A stretch of DNA of 64,000 nucleotides from Companilactobacillus formosensis (GTDB taxonomy: Bacteria > Bacillota > Bacilli > Lactobacillales > Lactobacillaceae), in NCBI RefSeq assembly GCF_005405305.1, contig NZ_BJDU01000003.1, positions 62,001-126,000 of the forward strand, written 5' to 3'. Both the position numbers and the translations under genes were made by a program. Shown piece after piece: positions 24,526-32,299 of the stretch (position 1 is the stretch's first letter; every line of letters starts with the position of its first letter). The notes below the pieces were generated by a model. It was not told the DNA's origin. It made no database searches and saw only the letters and a list, made by a program, of their open reading frames with translations.

Positions 24526-24636
24526 AATGTTGTTCATTGATGTGGACAACATTATAAAACTATCTCGATTTTGAACTAGCTTTGATAGTGTCAGAATAGC
24601 CCATCATCTATTAATTTAGGTGGTGGGCTTTTTTTT
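24526..24636 (+). terminator. Terminator downstream of endolysin, preceded by a 10-bp hairpin
   Basis: AGCCCATCATC (24,598-24,608) pairs with the GGTGGTGGGCT side and is followed by eight T, a strong terminator for the late operon. A separate hairpin, AATGTTGTTC/GGACAACATT, at 24,526-24,553 lacks a T-tract. Confidence 0.8.
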
Positions 24637-24705
24637 AGTTGTCTAAAAATAAATAAAAAAATCATTGCATGGTAGATTGCAAATTTAATTCAATTATTTT
24701 TGTAT

Positions 24706-24740
24706 AAAAAAAATCGCTAGTCGTTTGACTGGCGATAAAA
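24706..24740 (-). terminator. Minus-strand terminator
   Basis: ATCGCTAGTC/GACTGGCGAT (24,713-24,736) forms a 10-bp stem with loop GTTT. Read on the minus strand it is followed by a T run (the A run at 24,706-24,713). It could end transcription of tRNA-Gly or, in the circular phage, a convergent gene. Confidence 0.6.
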
Positions 24741-24762
24741 CTTTGCTCCCACAAAATATTTT

Positions 24763-24882
24763 CGTGACACACACGTGACACACTTTTATGTATTATATAT
24801 GTGACTTATCGTAACTCATGAAAATAGAAACATTGATTTGTAGGCTTTTCATAAGCTATCGAAACTCATCGAAACTGATATA
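24763..24882. other. Candidate right attachment region (attR) with short repeats
   Basis: CGTGACACAC occurs twice in tandem (24,763-24,783). TATCGTAACTCAT (24,807-24,819) recurs as TATCGAAACTCAT (24,857-24,869), with ATCGAAACT again right after. Such arm-type repeats beside a tRNA 3' end at a prophage edge fit integrase-binding sites. The core duplication cannot be verified because the left end is outside the window. The rest of 24,479-24,882 holds only the terminators listed. Confidence 0.4.
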
Positions 24883-24953
24883 AGCGAACTACGAGAATCG
24901 AACTCGCGACACTAGCTTGGGAAGCTGGTATTTTACCATTAAACTAAGTTCGC
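24883..24953 (-). tRNA. tRNA-Gly (CCC)
   Basis: On the minus strand the gene starts GCGAACTTAGTTTAATGG. It has a 7-bp acceptor, a D-arm with GG, anticodon loop TTCCCAA (anticodon CCC, reading GGG), and T-loop TTCGATT with stem GCGAG/CTCGT. It is 71 nt including the discriminator; CCA is not encoded. Its 3' end faces the prophage, the usual orientation when a phage integrates into a tRNA 3' end. Confidence 0.92.
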
Positions 24954-25037
24954 ATTTGATAACTCTATAATTATACAATATTTTGATTCAAAATGATAAG
25001 AAATATTTAAAAAAGTCCTTTGAATTTACAATATAAA

Positions 25038-25066
25038 TTGATTTTTAGTTTTCATTACCATAAAAT
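25038..25066 (+). promoter_or_regulatory. Sigma-A promoter for the lipoprotein gene
   Basis: TTGATT (25,038-25,043), a 17-bp spacer and TAAAAT (25,061-25,066) form a good vegetative promoter about 50 bp before the start codon. Confidence 0.6.
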
Positions 25067-25118
25067 CAAGGGTGACGATGAATTTTTATCAATAAATTGC
25101 ATCAAGGAGAAGATAATA

Positions 25119-25595
25119 ATGAAAAAAACATTGGTTACTTTATTAGCCGCTGTTTCATTAATGGGTGGTTTTGCAACCGTAGCAACAGGTTGTTCAAATA
25201 ACAGTACTCAACAAGCTGAACAACATTCTGCTAAGAAGATCACAAAGAGTGAGATTAAGAATCAGGTATATGTTGGTGTCAGCAAGGATAACAAGGATGA
25301 GTACATCACTTTCTTTACTGGTAAAGATAAGAAAACTGTTCAATTTGTACGTGTAAGCAAGAACGGTTCAAAGAAGGTCATTACTGATTTCAAGAAAGCT
25401 AAGATCGTTATGGACAAAGATAATGCTAAGAAGTTCAAGATTGATGGCTTTAGAATTATCAAGGAACCTGATTTCAACTGGAAATTCACTAAGGTCGGCA
25501 AAACTACAATCAAGACTTCTGATGGCAAGCAATGGAAACTATATGAAGGTTCACATAAAGCCGCTATTAAATCAGTTCAAAAGAACGGAAAATAA
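25119..25595 (+). CDS. Small putative lipoprotein
   Basis: The 158-residue product has a lipoprotein signal: MKKTLVTLLAAVSLMGG, then a lipobox-like VATGC with Cys near residue 24. The mature part is Lys-rich and beta-like (YVGVSKDNKDEYITFFTGKD). I do not recognise the family. Start ATG 25,119 follows AAGGAGAA; a longer frame from 25,020 lacks a site and would bury the signal peptide. It is monocistronic between a promoter and a strong terminator, and is the first host gene after the prophage. Confidence 0.75.
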   Translation: MKKTLVTLLAAVSLMGGFATVATGCSNNSTQQAEQHSAKKITKSEIKNQVYVGVSKDNKDEYITFFTGKDKKTVQFVRVSKNGSKKVITDFKKAKIVMDKDNAKKFKIDGFRIIKEPDFNWKFTKVGKTTIKTSDGKQWKLYEGSHKAAIKSVQKNGK

Positions 25596-25607
25596 TTAAC
25601 ATTTTAA

Positions 25608-25657
25608 AAACCACTAGAATATCCCTTTTATAGGAGAGATATTCTAGTGGTTTTTTT
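25608..25657 (+). terminator. Strong Rho-independent terminator
   Basis: AACCACTAGAATATC pairs with GATATTCTAGTGGTT, followed by T7. It closes the lipoprotein transcript. Confidence 0.9.
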
Positions 25658-25805
25658 GTTGACCGTTCCAGCTAAATGTTCTTTGCTATGAAAAACGGAA
25701 TATTACGCCAAATGACTTAAGCAAGGACTTTTTTACATGATATTTTTTATTATTTCATAATCATATTTCAAAAAATATATCTTATACATATTGAAAATAA
25801 ATTTT

Positions 25806-25842
25806 AAGACTGCCAAATATTTTATTTAAGTAGTCTTTTTTT
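25806..25842 (+). terminator. Possible terminator in the gap before arcA
   Basis: AAGACT and AGTCTT flank an AT-rich 20-nt loop and a T7 run follows. The gap 25,658-26,128 otherwise holds AT-rich sequence and the arc control region; I see no gene in it. Confidence 0.4.
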
Positions 25843-25972
25843 AATAGATAATTAGTTTTTTAAATGAGCAAGATTTTGTAAATTAATTTATTTCAGAAAA
25901 GTATTTATAAAATTATATCCTGTTATTTCGACATTTCGAAAAATAATTTTTGATTAAAATTTCTCTAATTAG

Positions 25973-25986
25973 TGTAAACGCTTGCT
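25973..25986 (+). promoter_or_regulatory. Upstream cre-like site (CcpA)
   Basis: TGTAAACGCTTGCT matches the consensus TGNAANCGNTNNCA except for the last base. It lies about 70 bp upstream of the arc promoter. Confidence 0.6.
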
Positions 25987-26049
25987 AGGTATGAAGCGAA
26001 TTAGCTTTCCTTCAAAAATTAGAAAATATTTCATACTGGAATAGTTTCA

Positions 26050-26087
26050 TGAAATCGCTTGCAAAACCCATACCTGTCCGATATAGT
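26050..26087 (+). promoter_or_regulatory. arcA promoter overlapped by a perfect cre site
   Basis: TTGCAA (26,059-26,064), a 17-bp spacer and TATAGT (26,082-26,087) form the promoter. TGAAATCGCTTGCA (26,050-26,063) matches the cre consensus at every defined position and covers most of the -35 box. CcpA bound there would exclude RNA polymerase, which explains glucose repression of arginine catabolism. The sites are seen; CcpA control is inferred from other lactobacilli. Confidence 0.78.
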
Positions 26088-26128
26088 GGGTGTTGGTAAC
26101 GGAATTCAAAATTAAGGAGTGATTTTTT

Positions 26129-27358
26129 ATGACTATGCCAATCCATGTTACTTCAGAAATTGGAAAATTGGATGTCGTAATGTTGAAACGTCCCGGACAA
26201 GAAGTTGAAAACATTACACCCGACACAATGCCCCGACTATTGTTCGATGATATCCCATATTTGCCAATTGCCCAAAAGGAGCATGACAATTTTGCTCAAA
26301 TCTTAAGAGATAACGGAACAGAAGTTCTTTATCTTGAAGATTTAGCTGCCGAAGCTATCGATGCTGGAAATGTTAAAGAAGCATTTGTAGAAAAGATGCT
26401 TCGCGAATCAGATTACGCTGTTGGTGCTGATCATGACGCATTGAAGGAATTCTTGATGAGTCTTGATACGCACGCAATGGTAAATCAATTAATGATCGGT
26501 GTTCGTAAGAATGATATCGACTTCAAGCCAACTGACTTAGTTAGTGCCGCTGAAGATTCAGATTATCCATTCTTCATGGATCCAATGCCAAACCTTTACT
26601 TTACTCGCGACCCGGCAGCTTCAATCGGTGATGGTTTGAGCATTAACCACATGACTTTCGCTGCAAGACAACGTGAATCAATGTTTATGGAAGCAATTAT
26701 TAAATATCATCCACGTTTTGCAAACAAAGGCTTGCACGTATGGCGTGATAGAAACCACACACACCGTATCGAAGGTGGAGATGAATTAGTACTTAGCGAC
26801 CACGTATTAGCAATCGGTGTTTCACAAAGAACATCAGCAACTGCTATTCAAGACATCGCTAGAAACTTGTTCAAGGACAGCAAATATGACACAGTAATTG
26901 CTATCAAGATTCCACACAACCACGCAATGATGCACTTGGATACTGTATTTACAATGATCAACTACGATCAATTTACAGTTCACCCAGGAATTCTTGGCGA
27001 AGGTGGCAAGATTGATACTTGGACAATTCACCCAACTAAAGATGGTGATTTGACTTATGAACACAATCAAGATTTGAAGGCTGTTCTAAAGAAAGAACTT
27101 GGTCTTGATGATCTAGATTTGATTCCAACAGGTAATGGTGATCCTATCGTTGCTCCTAGAGAACAATGGAATGACGGATCAAATACTCTAGCTATTGCAC
27201 CTGGTGTCGTTGTTACTTATGATCGTAACTACGTTTCAAACGAAATGCTAAGACAACACGGCTTGAAAGTATTGGAAACAATCTCAAGTGAATTATCACG
27301 TGGTCGTGGGGGCCCTCGTTGCATGAGTATGCCATTAGTACGTGAAGACTTAAAGTAA
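26129..27358 (+). CDS. arcA: Arginine deiminase
   Basis: The 409-residue enzyme hydrolyses arginine to citrulline and ammonia, the first step of the ADI pathway. Family motifs are [19 protein letters not shown], the HLDTVF triad segment, and the C-terminal [10 protein letters not shown] with the nucleophilic Cys. Length is normal. AAGGAG lies 9-10 nt before ATG. It is first in arcA-arcB-arcD-arcT-arcC, under the cre-controlled promoter. Confidence 0.97.
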   Translation: MTMPIHVTSEIGKLDVVMLKRPGQEVENITPDTMPRLLFDDIPYLPIAQKEHDNFAQILRDNGTEVLYLEDLAAEAIDAGNVKEAFVEKMLRESDYAVGADHDALKEFLMSLDTHAMVNQLMIGVRKNDIDFKPTDLVSAAEDSDYPFFMDPMPNLYFTRDPAASIGDGLSINHMTFAARQRESMFMEAIIKYHPRFANKGLHVWRDRNHTHRIEGGDELVLSDHVLAIGVSQRTSATAIQDIARNLFKDSKYDTVIAIKIPHNHAMMHLDTVFTMINYDQFTVHPGILGEGGKIDTWTIHPTKDGDLTYEHNQDLKAVLKKELGLDDLDLIPTGNGDPIVAPREQWNDGSNTLAIAPGVVVTYDRNYVSNEMLRQHGLKVLETISSELSRGRGGPRCMSMPLVREDLK

Positions 27359-27422
27359 ATTTAATTTAATTAGAAAAAATGTGCTAGACTAGCTTTAACT
27401 CATCATTTTTGGAGGGATCATT

Positions 27423-28460
27423 TTGGATTATAAAGGAAAAGAAACATCAGTATTTCAAGGCAGAAGCCTTTTAGCTGAAAAAGACTACACACCTGCAGAA
27501 TTGGAATACTTAATTGATTTTGGACTTCATTTAAAAGCTCTTAAGAAAAAGGGCATACCACATCATTATCTAGAAGGTAAGAACATTGCCTTACTATTTG
27601 AAAAGACATCAACAAGAACACGTTCAGCTTTTACTATAGCTGCTATTGACTTAGGTGCTCACCCCGAATTTTTGGGTGCCGGCGATATTCAACTAGGTAA
27701 AAAGGAAAGTGTTGAGGATACAGGACGTGTTCTAGGTAGCATGTTTGACGGTATCGAATTCCGTGGATTCTCACAACAAGTTGTTGAAGATCTTGCTAAA
27801 TACTCAGGCGTTCCAGTTTGGAATGGTTTGACAGATGAATGGCATCCAACACAAATGCTAGCTGACTTTATGACAATGAAGGAAACATTTGGCAGCATCA
27901 AAGGTAAGACTTTGACATTCGTTGGTGATGGTAGAAACAACATGGCTAACAGTTTCTTAGTTACAGGTTCAATGCTTGGAGTTAACATCCACATCGTTGC
28001 ACCTAAGGAATTGTTCCCAGATCAAAGCGTTGTTGACACAGCTAAGAAATATGCTGAAGAATCAGGCAGCAAGTTCTTAATTACTGATAACATCGAAGAA
28101 GGTGTTAAAGGTACAAATGTTATCTATACGGATGTATGGGTATCAATGGGTGAAGAAAGTCAATGGGATGAAAGAATTAAACTTCTCAAACCATATCAAG
28201 TAAACATGGATATGATCAAGAAGACTGGTCAACCTGATGACCAAATCATCTTCATGCATTGCTTACCAGCATTCCATGATACAAATACACAATATGGACA
28301 AGACATCAAAGACAAATATGGTCTAAGTGAAATGGAAGTAACAGACGAAGTCTTCAGAAGCAAATATGCACGTCAATTTGAAGAAGCTGAAAACAGAATG
28401 CACTCCATTAAAGCCATTATGGCAGCAACTCTAGGTAACTTGTTCATCCCTAAGGTTTAA
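27423..28460 (+). CDS. arcB: Ornithine carbamoyltransferase, catabolic
   Basis: The 345-residue enzyme cleaves citrulline with phosphate to ornithine and carbamoyl phosphate. The carbamoyl phosphate loop STRTR (in [12 protein letters not shown]), the HPTQ motif and the HCLPAFHD catalytic motif are all present. The start is TTG, after GGAGGG; no ATG fits. Placement in the arc cluster argues for the catabolic isozyme. A hairpin with T-tract follows. Confidence 0.96.
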   Translation: MDYKGKETSVFQGRSLLAEKDYTPAELEYLIDFGLHLKALKKKGIPHHYLEGKNIALLFEKTSTRTRSAFTIAAIDLGAHPEFLGAGDIQLGKKESVEDTGRVLGSMFDGIEFRGFSQQVVEDLAKYSGVPVWNGLTDEWHPTQMLADFMTMKETFGSIKGKTLTFVGDGRNNMANSFLVTGSMLGVNIHIVAPKELFPDQSVVDTAKKYAEESGSKFLITDNIEEGVKGTNVIYTDVWVSMGEESQWDERIKLLKPYQVNMDMIKKTGQPDDQIIFMHCLPAFHDTNTQYGQDIKDKYGLSEMEVTDEVFRSKYARQFEEAENRMHSIKAIMAATLGNLFIPKV

Positions 28461-28473
28461 TCAGTTATTGAAG

Positions 28474-28505
28474 AAGGGCTAATCGTAATGGTTGGCCCTT
28501 TTTCA
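28474..28505 (+). terminator. Internal terminator between arcB and arcD
   Basis: An 11-bp stem, AAGGGCTAATC with GGTTGGCCCTT, and loop GTAAT are followed by T5. It probably attenuates rather than blocks expression of arcD-arcT-arcC, since no clear second promoter is seen. Confidence 0.75.
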
Positions 28506-28541
28506 TTTTTTAATTTTTGAAAAAAATAAGGAATGATTAAT

Positions 28542-29954
28542 ATGGAAGAAAAGAAGGGTCTATCACTCGGAGCTTTAACAGCGGCTGTTGTTACAAGTTC
28601 TATTGGCTCAGGTGTTTTTACCTTAACCAGCTCACTAGCGTCAGGAGCAGCTCCTGGTCCAGTTTTGTTGGCATGGATCGTCGTTGGATTTGGAATTATG
28701 ATGTTAGCCATGTCGTTGAATAATTTGTTATTGAAACAACCAGAATCTGAGGGTATTCAGGCTTATGCGCAAGTCGGCTTCGGAAATTTTGCTGGATTCG
28801 TTAGTGGATGGGGTTATTGGCTATCAGCTTGGTTAGGAAACGTGGCCTTTGCGACCGTCTTAATGAGTTCATTAGGTTACTTTTTTCCAATCTTTAAAGG
28901 TGGACAAAACATTCCTTCGGTAATTTTTGCAAGTATCGTTTCTTGGATGTTGACCTTTATCGTTAATCGCGGGGTTGAATCAGCTGCTGCGATGAACACA
29001 ATTATTACTATTTGTAAGTTGATTCCATTATTTGCCTTTATCGTTGTCGGAATTTTCGTATTTAAAGGTGGAATCTTTACAGCTCACTTCTGGTCCAATG
29101 TAGCTAGTGGTGTGGCTGGAAGCAGCAATTTAGTCGAACAATTTAGATCATGTTTGATGATCATGATGTGGGTTTTCGTTGGTGTTGAAGGTGCTAGTAT
29201 GTTGTCATCTCGTGCCAAAAGTAAAAATGATGCCGGAAAAGCTACAATCATCGGAATTATCAGTTTACTAGTAATTTATGTTTTAGCTTCAGTTTTGCCA
29301 TATGGTTACTTGTCACAAAATGAATTAGCTAAGATCAATCAACCTGCTATGCTTTATATTTTCCAAGATATGGTTGGAAAATGGGGTGGTGCCTTTATCG
29401 GTATCGGCTTGATAATTGCTATTTTAGGTTCTTGGTTATCTTGGACAATGTTGCCAGCTGACACGACAATGTTGATGGCCGAAGAAAAAATGTTGCCATC
29501 TTCATTTGGTAAAAAGAATAAAAAAGGTGCGCCAACTTTCTCATTAGTTTTGACGGCCAGTTTGATTCAAATCTTCTTAGTGATCCTCTTATTCTCTGAA
29601 GAAGCTTACAATTTTGCCTTGTCACTTTGTACGGCTGCTATCGTAGTTTGCTATATCTTCGTTGGTTTGTATCAAATCAAATTCTCACTCCAAAATAAAG
29701 ATACGAAACAATTGTGGATAGGAATCTTTGCAGCAGCTTTTCAAATTATTGCCATTGCTTTAGCTGGTTTACATTACTTAATGCTAGTTTGTATCGGTTA
29801 TTTGCCAGGAATCTATTTCTACTATCGTGCTAAGAAAGAATACAATCTCGATGGTGGAAAACTAACAAAATCAGAGATTATGTGGTCAATAATTATCGTT
29901 ATGTTAGCAATCATTAGTATCGTTATGACTGCTACCGGCTCAATTAAAATCTAG
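28542..29954 (+). CDS. arcD: Arginine/ornithine antiporter
   Basis: The 470-residue APC-family carrier has about 12 hydrophobic helices. It starts with the AlbA-like consensus LTAAVVTSSIGSGVFTL, typical of basic amino acid antiporters that exchange arginine for ornithine without net cost. Also visible is GVEGASMLSSRAK. ATG 28,542 is preferred to 28,533, which abuts the AAGGA site. It follows arcB as in other ADI clusters. Confidence 0.92.
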   Translation: MEEKKGLSLGALTAAVVTSSIGSGVFTLTSSLASGAAPGPVLLAWIVVGFGIMMLAMSLNNLLLKQPESEGIQAYAQVGFGNFAGFVSGWGYWLSAWLGNVAFATVLMSSLGYFFPIFKGGQNIPSVIFASIVSWMLTFIVNRGVESAAAMNTIITICKLIPLFAFIVVGIFVFKGGIFTAHFWSNVASGVAGSSNLVEQFRSCLMIMMWVFVGVEGASMLSSRAKSKNDAGKATIIGIISLLVIYVLASVLPYGYLSQNELAKINQPAMLYIFQDMVGKWGGAFIGIGLIIAILGSWLSWTMLPADTTMLMAEEKMLPSSFGKKNKKGAPTFSLVLTASLIQIFLVILLFSEEAYNFALSLCTAAIVVCYIFVGLYQIKFSLQNKDTKQLWIGIFAAAFQIIAIALAGLHYLMLVCIGYLPGIYFYYRAKKEYNLDGGKLTKSEIMWSIIIVMLAIISIVMTATGSIKI

Positions 29955-29966
29955 GAAGTGTTGAAT

Positions 29967-31073
29967 ATGAAAATAGCTGGATTTGGTGTTGAAGAGTGGT
30001 TAAATGTCCACGAACGAGAGGCCAAGTATGATTTGGCTCAAAGTACGATCACATCATTTTCAATGGATGAGATCAAGAAATTGACCCAAGCTGATATTTA
30101 TAATCAACTTAACGAACAAAAGATGAATTATGGTTGGATCGAAGGTTCACCAACTTTTAAAAAAGAAGTAAGTAAAATGTATCAGAATGTTGCTCCCGAC
30201 AATATTCTGCAAACAAATGGTGCTACTGGTGCTAACCTCTTGGCGATTTATTCTTTGATTGAACCAGGGGATCACGTTATCAGCGTTTATCCTAGTTATC
30301 AACAGCTTTATGACATCCCGAGATCATTAGGAGCTGAGGTTAGCTTTTGGAAATTACGTGAAGATAAGAACTGGTATCCAGACATCGAGGAATTAAAGAA
30401 ATTGATTCGTCCTAATACTAAGATGATCTGCATTAATAACGCGAATAATCCAACTGGAACGATTTTAGATAGGAAGTTCTTGGAACAAGTCGTTGAAGTT
30501 GCTAAAAGCGTTGGTGCTTATATTTTAGTGGATGAAGTTTATTTACCATTTGATGACAGTGTTGATTTTGCCCCAATCGTTGATTTGTATGACAAGGGAA
30601 TTTCCACTAATTCATTGTCCAAAACTTACTCAATGCCAGGAATTCGAGTAGGATGGACAGCTACTAATTCACAGCTCGCTGATCTTTTTAGAAAATATCG
30701 TGATTATACGATGATTTGTTCTGGAGTTTTCAGCGACCAGATGGCATGTTTGATTTTGGAAAATAAAGAAAAAGTATTAGATCGTAATAAAAAAATCGTG
30801 CTCGATAATTTAGCATATTTCAAAGACTGGGTTCAAAAAACAGATAAGATTAGTTGCGTTTTTCCAAATGGGGTGTCGACGTCATTTGTGAAACTTGAAA
30901 CTAAGAAATCTAGTTTGGAATTTTGTAAAGATTTATTGAAAGATACTGGGGTCCTACTAGTCCCAGGAGAAGCTTTCGATACACCGGGATATGCCAGATT
31001 AGGATATTGTGCACCACATGAGACCTTAACTAAAGGTTTAGAAGTTTTAGGAGATTATTTACAAGCTAATTAG
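29967..31073 (+). CDS. arcT: Class I/II aminotransferase of the arc cluster (ArcT)
   Basis: The 368-residue PLP enzyme has fold type I motifs NNANNPTGT, VDEVYLPF and the Schiff-base lysine in TNSLSKTYSMPGIRVG. An aminotransferase of this type is a regular member of lactobacillus arc clusters, but its substrate is not established. ATG 29,967 is chosen with GGAAGTG upstream; the arcD stop is only 12 nt before. Confidence 0.85.
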   Translation: MKIAGFGVEEWLNVHEREAKYDLAQSTITSFSMDEIKKLTQADIYNQLNEQKMNYGWIEGSPTFKKEVSKMYQNVAPDNILQTNGATGANLLAIYSLIEPGDHVISVYPSYQQLYDIPRSLGAEVSFWKLREDKNWYPDIEELKKLIRPNTKMICINNANNPTGTILDRKFLEQVVEVAKSVGAYILVDEVYLPFDDSVDFAPIVDLYDKGISTNSLSKTYSMPGIRVGWTATNSQLADLFRKYRDYTMICSGVFSDQMACLILENKEKVLDRNKKIVLDNLAYFKDWVQKTDKISCVFPNGVSTSFVKLETKKSSLEFCKDLLKDTGVLLVPGEAFDTPGYARLGYCAPHETLTKGLEVLGDYLQAN

Positions 31074-31106
31074 GCGATTTTTTCGCTCATTTTGAGGAGA
31101 GTTATT

Positions 31107-32048
31107 ATGACAAAAGAACGTATCGTGGTTGCTTTAGGTGGTAACGCTATTTTAAGTAAAGATGCTAGTGCAAAAGCTCAACAACACGCTGTTATGCAAA
31201 CTTGTGAGTCACTAGTAGAATTTGTTAAGAGTGATAAAGATTTGATCATTACACATGGTAATGGTCCACAAGTTGGTAATTTGTTGTTGCAACAAGCCGC
31301 AGCCGACAGTGAAAAGAATCCAGCTTTGCCATTAGATACTTGTGGTGCTATGACAGAAGGTAGTATCGGTTACTGGTTCCAAAATGCCATGAAAGAAGTT
31401 ATGCTCAAAAATGGTATTAACAAGCAAGTTGTTACTTTGATCACACAAACGATTGTTGACCAAAATGACCCAGCTTTCAGTGATCCTACAAAGCCTATTG
31501 GACCTTTCTATACTGAAGATGAGGTTCCAAGTCTTCAAGAAGAACATCCTGATTGGGTAATTGTTGAAGATGCTGGCCGTGGCTATCGTCGTGTCGTTCC
31601 ATCACCAAAGCCCGTTGAAATTAATGAATATCCAGCCATTGAAGCTATTTCTAAAGCTGGTGTTATTCCAATTGTTGCCGGTGGTGGCGGTATTCCAGTA
31701 GTGAAAGATGGAGACAGACTAATTGGTAAAGAAGCTGTTATCGATAAAGATTTCGGTGCTTCTAAGATTGCTCAATTAGTTGATGCTGATAAATTAATTA
31801 TTTTGACTTCCGTAGGTGGGGTCTTCTACAATTTCGGCAAGCCAAACCAAGAAGAGATTTTTGACGTAACAGCCGATGAAATCCAAAAACACATTGACAA
31901 TGAGGAATTTGCTAAAGGTAGTATGATGCCTAAGGTTCAAGCTGCCGTAGCCTTCGTTAAAGCCACAGGTAAGCCGGCTGTAATTGGAGCCTTGGATGAT
32001 GTTAAAGAAATCATTGCTGGTAATAAGGGAACAGTTATTCACAAATAA
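31107..32048 (+). CDS. arcC: Carbamate kinase
   Basis: The 313-residue kinase transfers phosphate from carbamoyl phosphate to ADP, yielding the ATP of the ADI pathway. Motifs: VVALGGNAIL at the N-terminus, THGNGPQVGNLL, and GGGGIPV. GAGGAGAG precedes ATG 31,107; the frame open from 31,092 lacks a better site. It is last in the cluster, unlike the common arcABC order. Confidence 0.95.
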   Translation: MTKERIVVALGGNAILSKDASAKAQQHAVMQTCESLVEFVKSDKDLIITHGNGPQVGNLLLQQAAADSEKNPALPLDTCGAMTEGSIGYWFQNAMKEVMLKNGINKQVVTLITQTIVDQNDPAFSDPTKPIGPFYTEDEVPSLQEEHPDWVIVEDAGRGYRRVVPSPKPVEINEYPAIEAISKAGVIPIVAGGGGIPVVKDGDRLIGKEAVIDKDFGASKIAQLVDADKLIILTSVGGVFYNFGKPNQEEIFDVTADEIQKHIDNEEFAKGSMMPKVQAAVAFVKATGKPAVIGALDDVKEIIAGNKGTVIHK

Positions 32049-32051
32049 TTA

Positions 32052-32080
32052 TTGTTATTAGCAAATTAATGTGCTATCAT
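32052..32080 (+). promoter_or_regulatory. argS promoter
   Basis: TTGTTA (32,052-32,057), a 17-bp spacer and TATCAT (32,075-32,080) lie just upstream of the T-box leader. Confidence 0.7.
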
Positions 32081-32088
32081 ACTTGTGC

Positions 32089-32281
32089 AAAAGAGGGAAT
32101 AATTAATCATAAGATTTTAAGCGAGGTCATGTCTTGGTGAGAGTTGACCAAATCAAAGATTAAGTCGCGCCCTTCTTATAAAAATGAATAATCAATTAAT
32201 GAGTGGATATTAATCAATTAGAGTGGTACCGCGGGAAATCTCGTCTCTTTCAATATAGTTTATTGGAAGAGGCGTTTTTTT
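32089..32281 (+). promoter_or_regulatory. T-box leader of argS, candidate specifier CGC
   Basis: AAGAGGG near 32,091 pairs with CCCTTCTT near 32,170 to close stem I. On the 3' side, just before the stem, lies CGC (32,166-32,168), an arginine codon in the specifier position. The T-box sequence AGTGGTACCGCGGG is at 32,222-32,235. A terminator of about 14 bp with T8 follows (32,242-32,281). Uncharged tRNA-Arg should stabilise the antiterminator and allow argS expression. Confidence 0.88.
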
Positions 32282-32299
32282 TATCTAAAGGAGGAAAAT

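Larger units (their letters stand above)
1..24882. mobile_element. Prophage, right-hand (late gene) portion
   Basis: The stretch carries a complete late module of a siphovirus-like temperate phage in canonical order: ArpU regulator, HNH nuclease, terminase subunits, HK97-type portal, protease and capsid, head-tail connectors, tail tube, tape measure, baseplate, holin and amidase endolysin. All genes are on the plus strand. The left boundary, integrase and lysogeny genes lie outside the window. The right boundary is put just before the tRNA-Gly gene at 24,883, because the last phage gene ends at 24,478 and host genes begin after the tRNA. HNH next to terS suggests cos-type packaging. All structural genes look intact once the intron and frameshifts are taken into account, so the phage may be inducible (inference). 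Confidence 0.93.

Noticed and set aside
24479-24882. Integrase or toxin gene after the endolysin
   Set aside because: No frame of useful length with a ribosome binding site is present; the stretch holds terminators and short repeats only.
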